This document shows, one piece after another, positions 7,143 through 15,446 of a stretch of 64,000 nucleotides of DNA. The DNA is from an uncultured Eggerthella sp. (GTDB taxonomy: Bacteria; Actinomycetota; Coriobacteriia; Coriobacteriales; Eggerthellaceae). Made by a program: the position numbers and the translations under genes. A model generated the notes under the pieces. The model searched no databases. It was not told the origin of the DNA and saw only the letters and a program-made list of their open reading frames with translations. The DNA is taken from the NCBI GenBank assembly GCA_905203045.1, contig CAJKUH010000001.1, positions 186,001 through 250,000 on the forward strand, in the 5' to 3' direction. Position 1 is the first letter of the stretch; each line of letters begins with the position of its first letter.

Positions 7143-8778
7143 CATAAGTAGAAGGTCTGCAATCAAGATTCTTGCCGCATTGGGCATCCTCTCTATGGGT
7201 ACCGCCTTTGTAGGCTGCTCTGAAGGTAATGAACAAAAGGCCCTTTCGTCGTCTGGCTCGGCCAAGTCTGAGAAGAAATACGGTAAGGCAATTGCAACCA
7301 ATGCGTCTATGGCAACCGAGGTTGGCAAGGGGATCCTTGAGCAAGGCGGAAATGCTGTTGATGCGGCTGTGGCTGTGGGGTTCGCCCTGGGCGTGGTTCA
7401 ACCCTACGGTTCAGGCCTTGGCGGTGGTGGCGGAATGCTCATATATGACATTCCGAGTGGGAAAAGCGATTTTATTGACTACCGAATCGCGGCACCCTCA
7501 TCGTTTTCTTCAAAGAAGGGCTCTTCCTGTATTCCTGGTTTTACAAAGGGGGCAGAACTTGCTCACTCTCTTTATGGATCGATGGAGTGGAGCAAGATTA
7601 TTGAGCCATCCTTGAAGCTTGCCGAAGATGGCTTCGCTGTCGATTCTTCTCTTGCTTCCTACATATCTCAATATCAAGGTAACCTTCAAGGCTTAGAGGG
7701 CTATTGGGGAGATGATGGGAAAGTTGTAAAACGCGGCGACACTCTTAGACAATCGCAACTGGCGGCTACCTTAAGGCAAATATCGGGCAAGGGATCGGCT
7801 GGCTTCTACGAAGGGGATATTGCAAACTCTGTATCCAGTTCTATTGGCTGCAGTTTGGCCGATTTGACGGCTTATCAAGCCAAAAGGAGAGATTGCCTTT
7901 CCCAGCAGTGCATGGGATTCAATTTCTGCGTTGCTCCTGAGCCGTTTTCTGGTGCTGTTGTCCTGACGATTTTGAAATGCATGGATGCGCTTGGCCTTCC
8001 TTCTCCCTCCTCTTCTCCCCAAGAGTATCTGGATGCATTGAATAAATCGAGCTCCTTGGCTAATAAGATTCGTGCCAAGTACCTTTCCGATCCTGATTAT
8101 TCTGATCCGGTTGACTTTGATTCACTTCTTTCTGAAGAGAATTTGACAAAGCTTCTGGGCTCTGGGCTGAGCATTGGGTCTGGGAATTCGGAGCCGGAGT
8201 CGGATACCACTTCTTCATATTCGGTAATGGATGATTCGGGATTACTTGTTGTTGCCACAAATACCCTTGGAGAGTTTTTTGGTTCAGGAAGCCATTGTGG
8301 TGGATTTTTTCTGAACAATGGTATGGATTCGTTTTCAGCTGAGGGAGTGAATTCCTACCAAGCAGGAAAGCGTCCTAGGACTTACACGGCACCACTTGTT
8401 GTGGACGGCGGAGCTTTCGCATTTGCCGCAGGAAGTCCTGGCGGTACTCGAATCCCTAAGATTATGAGCCAGGTTTTGTATTCCGCGTTGCGAGACAACA
8501 TGTCTTTACAGCAAGCGGTTGACGCAAATAGGGTCCTTTATCTTGACGATGGGACTTTTGCCGTTGAAGGCGATAAAGACAGGGAAGACATCGTCGACTT
8601 TTCGAAAGTGAGTGGATATAAGACGGTCAAGGGGACAACAAAAACCTACTTTGGTGCCGTTGAGATTGCAGGGTTCGATGTTAATCTTGGTGCCGTTGAG
8701 ATTGCAGGGTTCGATGTTAATCTTGGTGCCGTTGCTGTAAATGACGCTCGTCGAGCAGGTTCTGCCGAAGTGATTTGA
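7135..8778 (+). CDS. capD: gamma-glutamyltranspeptidase, CapD-like Tat lipoprotein
   Basis: A 547-residue gamma-glutamyltransferase. The N-terminus NISRRSAIKILAALG fits a twin-arginine signal and is followed by a lipobox-like AFVGC, so it is probably a Tat-exported lipoprotein. The large-subunit region has QGGNAVDAAVAVGFALG and GLGGGGGMLIYDIP. Autocleavage should occur before Thr-359 (TSSYSVMD; canonical TTHYSV), and the oxyanion motif is GSPGGTRIP. In Bacillus anthracis CapD performs this cleavage and links poly-gamma-glutamate to peptidoglycan. Gene order pgsB-C-A-ggt matches capBCAD, so anchoring or trimming of the capsule is likely. A second M upstream (7114) is possible. A 36-base tandem duplication lies near the 3' end. 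Confidence 0.88.
   Translation: MTNISRRSAIKILAALGILSMGTAFVGCSEGNEQKALSSSGSAKSEKKYGKAIATNASMATEVGKGILEQGGNAVDAAVAVGFALGVVQPYGSGLGGGGGMLIYDIPSGKSDFIDYRIAAPSSFSSKKGSSCIPGFTKGAELAHSLYGSMEWSKIIEPSLKLAEDGFAVDSSLASYISQYQGNLQGLEGYWGDDGKVVKRGDTLRQSQLAATLRQISGKGSAGFYEGDIANSVSSSIGCSLADLTAYQAKRRDCLSQQCMGFNFCVAPEPFSGAVVLTILKCMDALGLPSPSSSPQEYLDALNKSSSLANKIRAKYLSDPDYSDPVDFDSLLSEENLTKLLGSGLSIGSGNSEPESDTTSSYSVMDDSGLLVVATNTLGEFFGSGSHCGGFFLNNGMDSFSAEGVNSYQAGKRPRTYTAPLVVDGGAFAFAAGSPGGTRIPKIMSQVLYSALRDNMSLQQAVDANRVLYLDDGTFAVEGDKDREDIVDFSKVSGYKTVKGTTKTYFGAVEIAGFDVNLGAVEIAGFDVNLGAVAVNDARRAGSAEVI
8653..8724 (+). repeat. 36-bp perfect tandem duplication in the capD-like gene
   Basis: Two identical 36-base units (8653-8688 and 8689-8724) encode the 12 residues GAVEIAGFDVNL twice. 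The first bases of a third unit (GGTGCCGTT) follow. Reading frame is kept. Confidence 0.97.
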
Positions 8779-8792
8779 TCTTTATTCTCCTG

Positions 8793-8826
8793 CAAAGAAG
8801 CGCCTTAGGGCGCTTCTTTGTTTTTG
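8793..8826 (+). terminator. terminator of the capsule operon
   Basis: CAAAGAAGCGCC and GGCGCTTCTTTG pair around a short TTAG loop (8793-8820), followed by TTTTTGG. A clear intrinsic terminator 15 bases after the transpeptidase stop. Confidence 0.92.
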
Positions 8827-8830
8827 GTCG

Positions 8831-9195
8831 CAGGAGTTTATGACTATTGCTGTTTCAGGGTTTGATAGCGATGTCTTTTCTTTTCCTGAGTCAGGGTTTG
8901 GCTTAGCCCCCCTGGCGATGTAGGGTGCCCCGAAGGGCTGTTTTTTGATGCAATTGTGCCTAGGGGAAATACGTTTCGCAGGAATCTTGCCATTGGCGGG
9001 CATTAGCGCTGTATACGTTGGCGAGGTCGTGAGAGCGGCGGCGGTAGGTGGTGTCGTGAGGTTGGCTGAAGTCGTTGAGACTGTGGGGTATGGCTTGAGT
9101 CGGTGGGGCTGATGAGGGTTGCTGAAGCCGCTGGGCTTTGAGCGGATTGCGTGCTCGCGATTCTCACAGCCATACGTGGCATCTTTAGTGCGCCA
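8831..9195. other. intergenic region between capsule and rhamnose loci
   Basis: About 365 bases without a supported gene. A weak second hairpin with T run (GCCC-CGAA-GGGC then TGTTTTTT) lies near 8928-8947. I looked for a copy of the tRNA-Arg 3' end here as an island boundary and found none. Confidence 0.5.
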
Positions 9196-9230
9196 AACAA
9201 AGAAAGCGCCCGAAGGCGCTTTCTTTGTTT
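9196..9230 (-). terminator. terminator of the rhamnose operon
   Basis: AAAGAAAGCGCC and GGCGCTTTCTTT pair around CGAA (about 9200-9227). Read leftward it is followed by a T-rich stretch. It sits about 70 bases after the permease stop and could also act rightward. Confidence 0.85.
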
Positions 9231-9299
9231 GCTATGCGATTGCGGCACTGGTTGGTGCCAGGTGCTTGCCGCCCAATGGGAAGCAAGTGTCCAAAGAGG

Positions 9300-10670
9300 T
9301 TACTGCTCGATCTTGCCGTAACGTTCTTCGGTGATCTGGTCGAGCGTCTTGCCCTGGGTCTTGGGGCACCAAATAACGCCCACAACCAGGGAAATAAGCA
9401 GAACCACGCACATGATAACGGCGGCAGGGAAGAAGCCTGCGGGGTTTGCGGAGATGTCGCCCATGATGGCGCCAACGCCTACGAGCGACCAAATGCCCAG
9501 TGCGCCACGAACCAGGAAGAACATGATGCCCTGTGCGCCGCCACGGTAGCGCGTGGGGAACAGCTCGGTGCCCCACAGTGCGTAGAAGCACTGTGCAGAG
9601 AAGCCAGCGGAAATGCCCCACAGGATAACGTATACCCAAAGAACCCAGCCCATGGAATCGGTGTTACCGTTCTGGATGGCAAGGCCGAACACAGCGATGG
9701 CAACCCAGGAAAGCAGTGCCAGCAGTGCAGAAACGCCGAACAGCACGCGATGGGAGATAACGTCGCCGAAGCGGCTGAAGATTGCCAGCGAGCAAACAGC
9801 AACCAGTACCCACTGCACAACGCCCAGAAGGCTTTGACCGGTAGCGTCGATGTTGCCGGCAGCTGCGTAGAGGTACGGCATGAACTGCCCGTTGGTGCCT
9901 GCAGCCAGGTTCCAAGTGAGGTATACGGCAACCAGGAAGATGATGGTCTTCACGTTCACGGGGTTCTTGAGGGCGTTGCCCATCATCTTGCCGAAGGACT
10001 GCTTTTCGCCTGCAGCAGCGTTCTTTTCAGCCCAGTCGGAAGACTCCTGCAGCTGACGCTGAAGGTTCCAAGCGATAAGAGCCACGATGAACAGAACCAG
10101 GAACAGGATGCGGGTTGCCAGCATGCCGTCGAACGGACCATAGGTGCCTGCGGGAAGCAGGGTGGTGCCGTCTGCCTCGAAGCCGGGGATGATGAAACTC
10201 ATTGCCAGCGAAAGGATGAAGATGATGGCGGGGCCGCAGCTCCATGCAAACTGGCTGATGCCGATGTTGGAGGCGCGCTTGGTGGAGGTGGAAGTCTCGG
10301 AAATGTAGCTCCACGAAGCAGGCACGCCAGCGCCTACGGAAAGGCCGGAGAGCACAACGCCCACCACAACCATAGGCAGGTTAACGGCGATCATGGCGAT
10401 GAACACGCCGGCGGCGTACACCAGCAGGTTGTACTTGTAAATTGCGGTACGGCCGAACTTGTCGGTCAGAAAACCGCCGATAAGTGCGCCAACGGCAGCG
10501 CCGAAGGCGTTTGCGCCGATAGCACCCAGAATTGCGGTCCAAGCGGAACCGAAGTTGAATGCTGCTGCCCATGCGGTAAGGGCAAGACTGCTGGCTACGA
10601 TGCAGCCAGAGTCAAGGAAGTTGGTCAGGGAAACCGCCATGGTTCCCTTGCGTTCTTGGGAAAGCGCCAA
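9300..10670 (-). CDS. MFS sugar transporter, probable L-rhamnose permease
   Basis: A 456-residue, twelve-helix major facilitator. The loop-2/3 signature is GGFLTDKFGRTAIYKYN and the C-half has the sugar-porter-like ELFPTRYRGGAQG. It is the last gene of the pyk-rhaB-rhaD-rhaM series, 12 bases after rhaM, which points to L-rhamnose or a rhamnoside as substrate. That assignment rests on context, not on the sequence itself. The start is a TTG at 10670 with AGAAAGG before it. A methionine 10 codons later (MAVSLTNFLD) is possible but has a poorer ribosome site. Confidence 0.82.
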   Translation of the reverse strand: MALSQERKGTMAVSLTNFLDSGCIVASSLALTAWAAAFNFGSAWTAILGAIGANAFGAAVGALIGGFLTDKFGRTAIYKYNLLVYAAGVFIAMIAVNLPMVVVGVVLSGLSVGAGVPASWSYISETSTSTKRASNIGISQFAWSCGPAIIFILSLAMSFIIPGFEADGTTLLPAGTYGPFDGMLATRILFLVLFIVALIAWNLQRQLQESSDWAEKNAAAGEKQSFGKMMGNALKNPVNVKTIIFLVAVYLTWNLAAGTNGQFMPYLYAAAGNIDATGQSLLGVVQWVLVAVCSLAIFSRFGDVISHRVLFGVSALLALLSWVAIAVFGLAIQNGNTDSMGWVLWVYVILWGISAGFSAQCFYALWGTELFPTRYRGGAQGIMFFLVRGALGIWSLVGVGAIMGDISANPAGFFPAAVIMCVVLLISLVVGVIWCPKTQGKTLDQITEERYGKIEQ

Positions 10671-10682
10671 TGCTTTACCTTT

Positions 10683-11024
10683 CTAGTCGAGGTGGAATGC
10701 GCAGGGCAGGTCTACGGAAACAGGCGAATTGTCTGCGTTCGTTTCCATGACGCTTGCCATGAAATCCCACCATTTCTTGCAAATATCGGTCTTGGCGCTC
10801 TCGGCATAGCGTTCGGGATCGTCAAGCTCGATATATCCGAAGAGGATGTTGGTTTCCTCGTCGATGAAAATGGAGTAGTTATGCCCACCGTATTCGTGGA
10901 GCATGTCGGCCATTTCGGGCCACAGTTCGTTGTGACGCTTTTCGTATTCTGCGGCAAAGCCCGGGTAGAGCTTCATCTTGAATCCGGAAATAGTGCGTCC
11001 ATCAGCGGTTTTGCGAATAGTCAT
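10683..11024 (-). CDS. rhaM: L-rhamnose mutarotase
   Basis: A 113-residue dimeric ferredoxin-like protein that interconverts alpha- and beta-L-rhamnose so that the isomerase receives the right anomer. Family stretches include FKMKLYPGFAAEYEKRHNELWPEM, HNYSIFIDEETNILFGYIE and the KWWDFMASVMETNAD region. The length matches the family (about 104-115). The start at 11024 has AAGGCGG before it and is 12 bases after the rhaD stop. Its presence confirms that the operon handles free L-rhamnose. Confidence 0.93.
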   Translation of the reverse strand: MTIRKTADGRTISGFKMKLYPGFAAEYEKRHNELWPEMADMLHEYGGHNYSIFIDEETNILFGYIELDDPERYAESAKTDICKKWWDFMASVMETNADNSPVSVDLPCAFHLD

Positions 11025-11036
11025 GCGAGTGCCGCC

Positions 11037-11942
11037 TTAGTCGAGGAATTCTTCGTTGATGGTAAGGCCGAAATCAACGCCGATCTGGCGAAGGCCCTCA
11101 TCGGAAATGGTGTTCAGGAACTCGTCGGAGCCGCCGTTCATCTGGCGTGCGCGACGGTATACGTCAGCAGCCTTTTCGATGGTGTGCATCAGACCGAAGG
11201 TGGTGTCGAAGTCAGGGCCGGAAACGAACAGGCCGTGCTGGGCCCAAACGGCTGCCTCGTACTTCTTCATCAGCTCGGAAGTGGCGTGTGCGATGTCGGC
11301 ACCGCCGGGAACCATCCACGGCACCACGCCAACGCCCGAGGGGAATACCACGATGCATTCGGTCATGGCCTTCCACAGCGCACGCGTGAAGTAGCGGGCA
11401 TCAAGCGGGCATACGAACGTCATGGCAATGACGTTGATGGGGTGGGCATGGTAGATCACGCGACACTCGTTGTTCGTTGCCTCCATGCGCACGGCATGGT
11501 TCATGAAGTGCGTGGGGAATTCGGACGTGGGCTTGCCGCCGTCGGTAAGGCCCCACACGATGCGCCAAGAATCGCCGGCTTCGTTGATTTCCACGATGCC
11601 GATGTTGTGAGCGGGGTTGCTCATAACATTGCGCATGTAACGGCCGGAACCCGTGGTAAGGAAGTAAGCGCCACGCAGGCTGTCGGCCTGAACGCCCATG
11701 TTTACCCACTCACCAGGGGTTTCGTTGAAGAAGGGGCGAGCCTGCTCGACTTCCTCTTCCTTCATACGGTAGGTAAGGTTGCCACCGTTGCGCTCGTGCC
11801 AACCCTGCTGCCAGCCGTCGTCGCACAGGCGGCAGAAGCCGCGCACGAATGCCAGCTGCTCAACAGCAACGCCGGAAACAGCTCCACGAGCTGCGGAAAC
11901 GCCACGGTTCAGCGTGTCCTTGGCACTGTTGAAAATATCCAT
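11037..11942 (-). CDS. rhaD: rhamnulose-1-phosphate aldolase
   Basis: A class II, Zn2+-dependent aldolase that splits L-rhamnulose 1-phosphate into dihydroxyacetone phosphate and L-lactaldehyde. Of its 301 residues the active-site parts are visible: WHERNGGNLTYR, the phosphate loop LTTGSGRYMRN, the zinc histidines in VIYHAHPINV and the third in WAQHGLFVSG. It is somewhat longer than the E. coli enzyme (274). The start at 11942 (MDIFNSAKD) has AAAGG at 6 bases; MK immediately before it is an alternative. The gene is separated from rhaB by 190 bases with strong inverted repeats. Confidence 0.93.
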   Translation of the reverse strand: MDIFNSAKDTLNRGVSAARGAVSGVAVEQLAFVRGFCRLCDDGWQQGWHERNGGNLTYRMKEEEVEQARPFFNETPGEWVNMGVQADSLRGAYFLTTGSGRYMRNVMSNPAHNIGIVEINEAGDSWRIVWGLTDGGKPTSEFPTHFMNHAVRMEATNNECRVIYHAHPINVIAMTFVCPLDARYFTRALWKAMTECIVVFPSGVGVVPWMVPGGADIAHATSELMKKYEAAVWAQHGLFVSGPDFDTTFGLMHTIEKAADVYRRARQMNGGSDEFLNTISDEGLRQIGVDFGLTINEEFLD

Positions 11943-11967
11943 CTTCATCCTTTCGTTATTGTGTACC

Positions 11968-12124
11968 GAATGCTCGGTTTCCGTCAGGCCGCTTGGCATT
12001 GGGCGAGTGGCCTGACGGAAACGCATTCGCTGGCTGTGTGCCTGCCGGCATGGCGCTGCTGCCTGAGCGGTGGGTTCGCGCTGGCCTGCGGGCACACAAA
12101 GCGCCCCTCGCGGGGGAGGGGCGC
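11968..12124 (-). other. three consecutive stem-loops between rhaB and rhaD
   Basis: On the transcript the order is as follows. First, GCGCCCCTC/GAGGGGCGC (12101-12124) followed by TTTGTG. Second, a longer imperfect stem with TGTGTGCC/GGCACACA ends (about 12036-12099). Third, a stem of 14 perfect pairs (11977-11990 with 12009-12022) extended by CGAATGC/GCATTCG. The third ends about 20 bases before the rhaD ribosome site. This may be an attenuator, a processing or stability element, or a mix. Confidence 0.7.
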
Positions 12125-12132
12125 CGGGTTTC

Positions 12133-13623
12133 CTATTCGAAGCGCTTTACATCGAATGACGTTGCGATGGCATCGCGCACGCTTTGAAGGTCGGGGAATG
12201 CGCCGTCGGCAATCATCTGCACGGCCAGGTTGCCAAGGCTGGTGCCTTCAACGGGGCCGGCGAACACGGGAATGCCGCATGCACGGGTGGTGAGCTCGTT
12301 CAGATACGCGTCCTGACAACCACCGCCCACGATGTTGATGGAGCTGTAGGCGCGTCCGGTAAGCGATGCCATTTCCGCGATGGACTCGGCGTAGCACGAT
12401 GAAAGGCTGACGTAAACACAGCGCATCAGCTCGCCCACCGTGCTGGGAACGTCTTGGCCGGTTTCGAAGCATGCGCGGCGAATCTCGTCGATCATCGAAT
12501 CGGGCGCCAGGAAGCGGTCGTCGTTCACGTTCACATGCGCCTCGAAGCTTTCGGCTTCCTTCGCGCGGTCGATAAGGTCGGGGAAGCCCCACTCGATGGC
12601 TTCGTGCTCGAAGGAGGGCAGGTCAACGTCGGTTTCCTGGTTATGGGTGCCCTTGCCCTCAACGTAGGAAACGCCGTTCAGCTCGCGGCGGATAGACTGG
12701 ATCATCCACAGGCCCATGATGTTCTTCAAAAAGCGGAAGCGCAGCTCAAAGCCGCCCTCGTTGGTGAAGTTCTGAAAGCGGGAAGCATCCGACGTGATAG
12801 GGCCTTCGTTTTCCACGCCCAGCAGGCTCCACGTTCCCGAGGAAAGGAACACCGCATCGGCGTCGCGTGCCGGCACGGCCAGATACGCGCTGCCGGTGTC
12901 GTGCGTGGCGGGCGCGATGATGTGCGTGGGGTAGCCGATCTTCGCCTCGATTTCGGGGGTCACGGCGCCCAGGTCGGTGCCGGGCATAACCACGTCGCAG
13001 AACATGTCGCGCGGAATGTCGAACGCTTCCAGGATGGTTTCGTCCCATTGCTGGGTGCGCGCGTTCATCAGACACGTGGTGGAAGCGTTGGTGTATTCGT
13101 TTGCCTTGGTGCCGGTAAGCAGGAAGGCCAGGTAGTCGGGGATCATCAAAAACGTTTCGGCGTTTTCGATCTGTTCGGGGTGCTCGCGCTGCAAGGCCAG
13201 CAGCTGGTAGATGGTGTTGAACGGCTGGCGCTGGATGCCCGTGCGGCGATACACCGCATCAGGTGTCATGATGGCGTCGGCCACGGCGTACATGCCGTTG
13301 GTTCGCTCGTCGCGATACGCTACGGCATCGCCCAGCATCTGGTCGTTTTCATCGAGCAGCACGAAGTCGACTGCCCAGGTGTCGATGCCCACGGTTTTGG
13401 GCGCAAAGCCCGCTTCCTTGCACTTGGCAAGGCCTGCCACCGTTTCGCGGAACAGCATATCGACGTCCCAGCAGTCGTGGCCGTCGCTGCGCTTTTGGAT
13501 GTTGTCGAAGCGGTGGATTTCCGTAAGCTCGATAGCGCCTTCGGGCGTTACCTCGCCCACTACCACGCGGCCGGAAGAAGCGCCGATGTCGACGGCGGCA
13601 TAGCAATTGGTTTTGATTTCCAT
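12133..13623 (-). CDS. rhaB: rhamnulokinase
   Basis: A FGGY-family sugar kinase of 496 residues that phosphorylates L-rhamnulose at O1. The N-terminal ATPase fold has AAVDIGASSGRVVVGEV. The family-specific GIDTWAVDFVLLDE is present, followed by TGIQRQPFNTIYQL, APATHDTGSAY and the C-terminal phosphate loop SSINIVGGGCQDAYLN. The start ATG (13623-13621) shares one base with the stop of pyk (TAATG), so the two are translationally coupled. Downstream come rhaD, rhaM and the permease. The isomerase gene rhaA, which supplies its substrate, is not in the window. Confidence 0.94.
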   Translation of the reverse strand: MEIKTNCYAAVDIGASSGRVVVGEVTPEGAIELTEIHRFDNIQKRSDGHDCWDVDMLFRETVAGLAKCKEAGFAPKTVGIDTWAVDFVLLDENDQMLGDAVAYRDERTNGMYAVADAIMTPDAVYRRTGIQRQPFNTIYQLLALQREHPEQIENAETFLMIPDYLAFLLTGTKANEYTNASTTCLMNARTQQWDETILEAFDIPRDMFCDVVMPGTDLGAVTPEIEAKIGYPTHIIAPATHDTGSAYLAVPARDADAVFLSSGTWSLLGVENEGPITSDASRFQNFTNEGGFELRFRFLKNIMGLWMIQSIRRELNGVSYVEGKGTHNQETDVDLPSFEHEAIEWGFPDLIDRAKEAESFEAHVNVNDDRFLAPDSMIDEIRRACFETGQDVPSTVGELMRCVYVSLSSCYAESIAEMASLTGRAYSSINIVGGGCQDAYLNELTTRACGIPVFAGPVEGTSLGNLAVQMIADGAFPDLQSVRDAIATSFDVKRFE

Positions 13624-15119
13624 TAGTCTTCCTCCCCTGCGTCAACGCCGATTTGCACGATTTGCATCACGTTGGTGGGGCGTGGGCTTGGCGCGGTGGG
13701 GTCGAAGTTCACGGCGCCACCGGCTTGCGCGATACGTGGGGAAGTGGTGCGGTCGCCCAAGGTGAACACACAGATGTCGCCCTTGTGCACGTAGCCCTTC
13801 TTCACCACGACGTTGCGTGCCTGTTCCAGAACGAACGAGGCGTCGCCCACCACCTTGCCAAGAAGCGGGGTAACGCCCCAGTTCAGCTGTAGGGAGCGAC
13901 GATATTCTTCCGAAGTGGTTACCGCGTAGATGGGCACCTTCGGACGGTAGTTCGAAACCATGCGCGCGGTACGGCCGGTCATGGTGGGGGTAACGATGCA
14001 GCATGCGCCCACGTTTTCGGCGGCGGTTACGGCCGCCAGGCCAACCACGGCGGAAATGCCGTCCTGCTCAGAGCAGCGGTTGGGGATGGAGCCCTCGTCG
14101 TAAATGTGCGATTCGCTTGCCTCGGCGATGCGCGCCATGGTTTGCACCGCGGGGACCGGGTACATGCCGATGGCGGTTTCGCCGGAAAGGGTGACGGCGT
14201 CGGTGCCGTCGTAGATTGCGTTTGCCACGTCGGCAACCTCTGCACGGGTGGGGCGGGGGTTGCGCATCATGGAATCGAGCATTTGCGTGGCGGTGATAAC
14301 CGGGCGATAGGCGCGGTTGCATGCCTTGATGATCTTCTTCTGCAGGTGCGGAACCTGGTTAGAGGGAACTTCCACGCCCAGGTCGCCGCGGGCAACCATT
14401 ACGGCATCGGAAACCTCGATGATCTCGTTGATGTTTTCCACTGCATGGGCGTTTTCGATCTTCGCCACGATGCGGATGCTGCTGCCGCCGTTTTCGGAAA
14501 GGAACGAGCGGATAGCGGTAACGTCTTTGCCGCAGCTGACAAACGATGCAGCCACGAAGTCGACGCCCTGTTCGATGCCGAACAGCAGGTCTTCTTTGTC
14601 CTGCTCGGTCATGACGGGCAGGGGCACGTTCGTGCCGGGCAGGTTCAGCTGCTTGCATTCGCCGAGCATGCCGGAGTTTTGCACGGTGCACTGGATGTCG
14701 GTGCCCAGAACGCGGTCTACGGCAAGCTCGATTAAGCCATCATCGATAAGGATGATGGTGCCCGGCTCGACATACTTATGCAGGCCCTTGAATGTTTGAT
14801 GCACGCGGCGCGTGGTGCCAGGCACGTCTTCTTCGGTGAGGAAGAAATTGTCGCCCGCGCGCAAAAGCACGGGTTGGCCGCCTTCAAGCTTGCCGGTGCG
14901 GATGGAGGGGCCCTTCGTGTCGAGCATGATTGCGCACGGTGCGTCCAGCTCGCGGCGGACCTTTTTCAGGCGGTCCATGCGGGCCTTGTGCTCGGCGTGG
15001 GAGCCGTGGGAAAAGTTACAGCGGGCAACGTCCATGCCTGCCAGTACAAGATTCTTCAATGCTGACTCGGAGTCCACGGCGGGACCCAGAGTGCAGATGA
15101 TCTTGGTTCGCTTCATCAT
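13623..15119 (-). CDS. pyk: pyruvate kinase
   Basis: The glycolytic enzyme that converts phosphoenolpyruvate and ADP to pyruvate and ATP. The N-terminus MMKRTKIICTLGPAVDSES is typical. The active-site region AKIENAHAVENINEIIEVSD and the signature GTDAVTLSGETAIGMYP are intact, as is the C-terminal domain with TMTGRTARMVSNYRP. It has 498 residues, slightly longer than usual because of a 25-residue tail. The ATG at 15119 is chosen; AAAGG lies 12 bases upstream, and the next codon is also ATG. It is the first gene of the rhamnose operon and is coupled to rhaB, which is unusual. Confidence 0.95.
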   Translation of the reverse strand: MMKRTKIICTLGPAVDSESALKNLVLAGMDVARCNFSHGSHAEHKARMDRLKKVRRELDAPCAIMLDTKGPSIRTGKLEGGQPVLLRAGDNFFLTEEDVPGTTRRVHQTFKGLHKYVEPGTIILIDDGLIELAVDRVLGTDIQCTVQNSGMLGECKQLNLPGTNVPLPVMTEQDKEDLLFGIEQGVDFVAASFVSCGKDVTAIRSFLSENGGSSIRIVAKIENAHAVENINEIIEVSDAVMVARGDLGVEVPSNQVPHLQKKIIKACNRAYRPVITATQMLDSMMRNPRPTRAEVADVANAIYDGTDAVTLSGETAIGMYPVPAVQTMARIAEASESHIYDEGSIPNRCSEQDGISAVVGLAAVTAAENVGACCIVTPTMTGRTARMVSNYRPKVPIYAVTTSEEYRRSLQLNWGVTPLLGKVVGDASFVLEQARNVVVKKGYVHKGDICVFTLGDRTTSPRIAQAGGAVNFDPTAPSPRPTNVMQIVQIGVDAGEED

Positions 15120-15182
15120 GGGGATGATGCGCCTTTCGATCGAGCGGCTGTTTCCATTTGGCGATGGAAAGTAACCGCTAAA

Positions 15183-15217
15183 CGACAATACGTTCGAAAT
15201 TGTAATTCATATTGTCG
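15183..15217. promoter_or_regulatory. inverted repeat upstream of pyk-rha operon
   Basis: CGACAATA (15183-15190) and TATTGTCG (15210-15217) form an 8-bp perfect inverted repeat separated by 19 bases. It lies 64 bases upstream of the pyk start, where an operator for a rhamnose regulator would be expected. No regulator gene is adjacent. Confidence 0.4.
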
Positions 15218-15446
15218 GGATATGCTTCGGAAATGGCGATTTATCACATTGTTCCGTTGTGTCTGATAACGCATGAACCGCAGGGCGCTTCAAGGCCGGA
15301 GCATGCGCGGTGTGAGTCCCCAGCGGGCGGGGCAAGCTTGCTGGTGCTGGGACCCTGCCAAACGGGGGCGGCGAGCCTTGCGACGCGGAAGAACCTGCCT
15401 TCTTCGTCCCCCCTCCCACCTCCCAAAACCAAGAACAGGGGTGGTT

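Noticed and set aside
8782..9003. 73-codon minus-strand frame after the capsule terminator
   Set aside because: It overlaps the terminator hairpin, and has no ribosome site or known domain.
8830..9300. Search for a duplicated tRNA-Arg 3' end as an island attachment site
   Set aside because: No match longer than about ten bases was found; the only partial match lies inside the transpeptidase gene (near 8448).
9225..12293. 1,022-codon frame on the plus strand opposite the rhamnose genes
   Set aside because: Low-complexity His/Gly/Ala-rich translation with no domain; the minus strand encodes clear RhaD, RhaM and MFS proteins.
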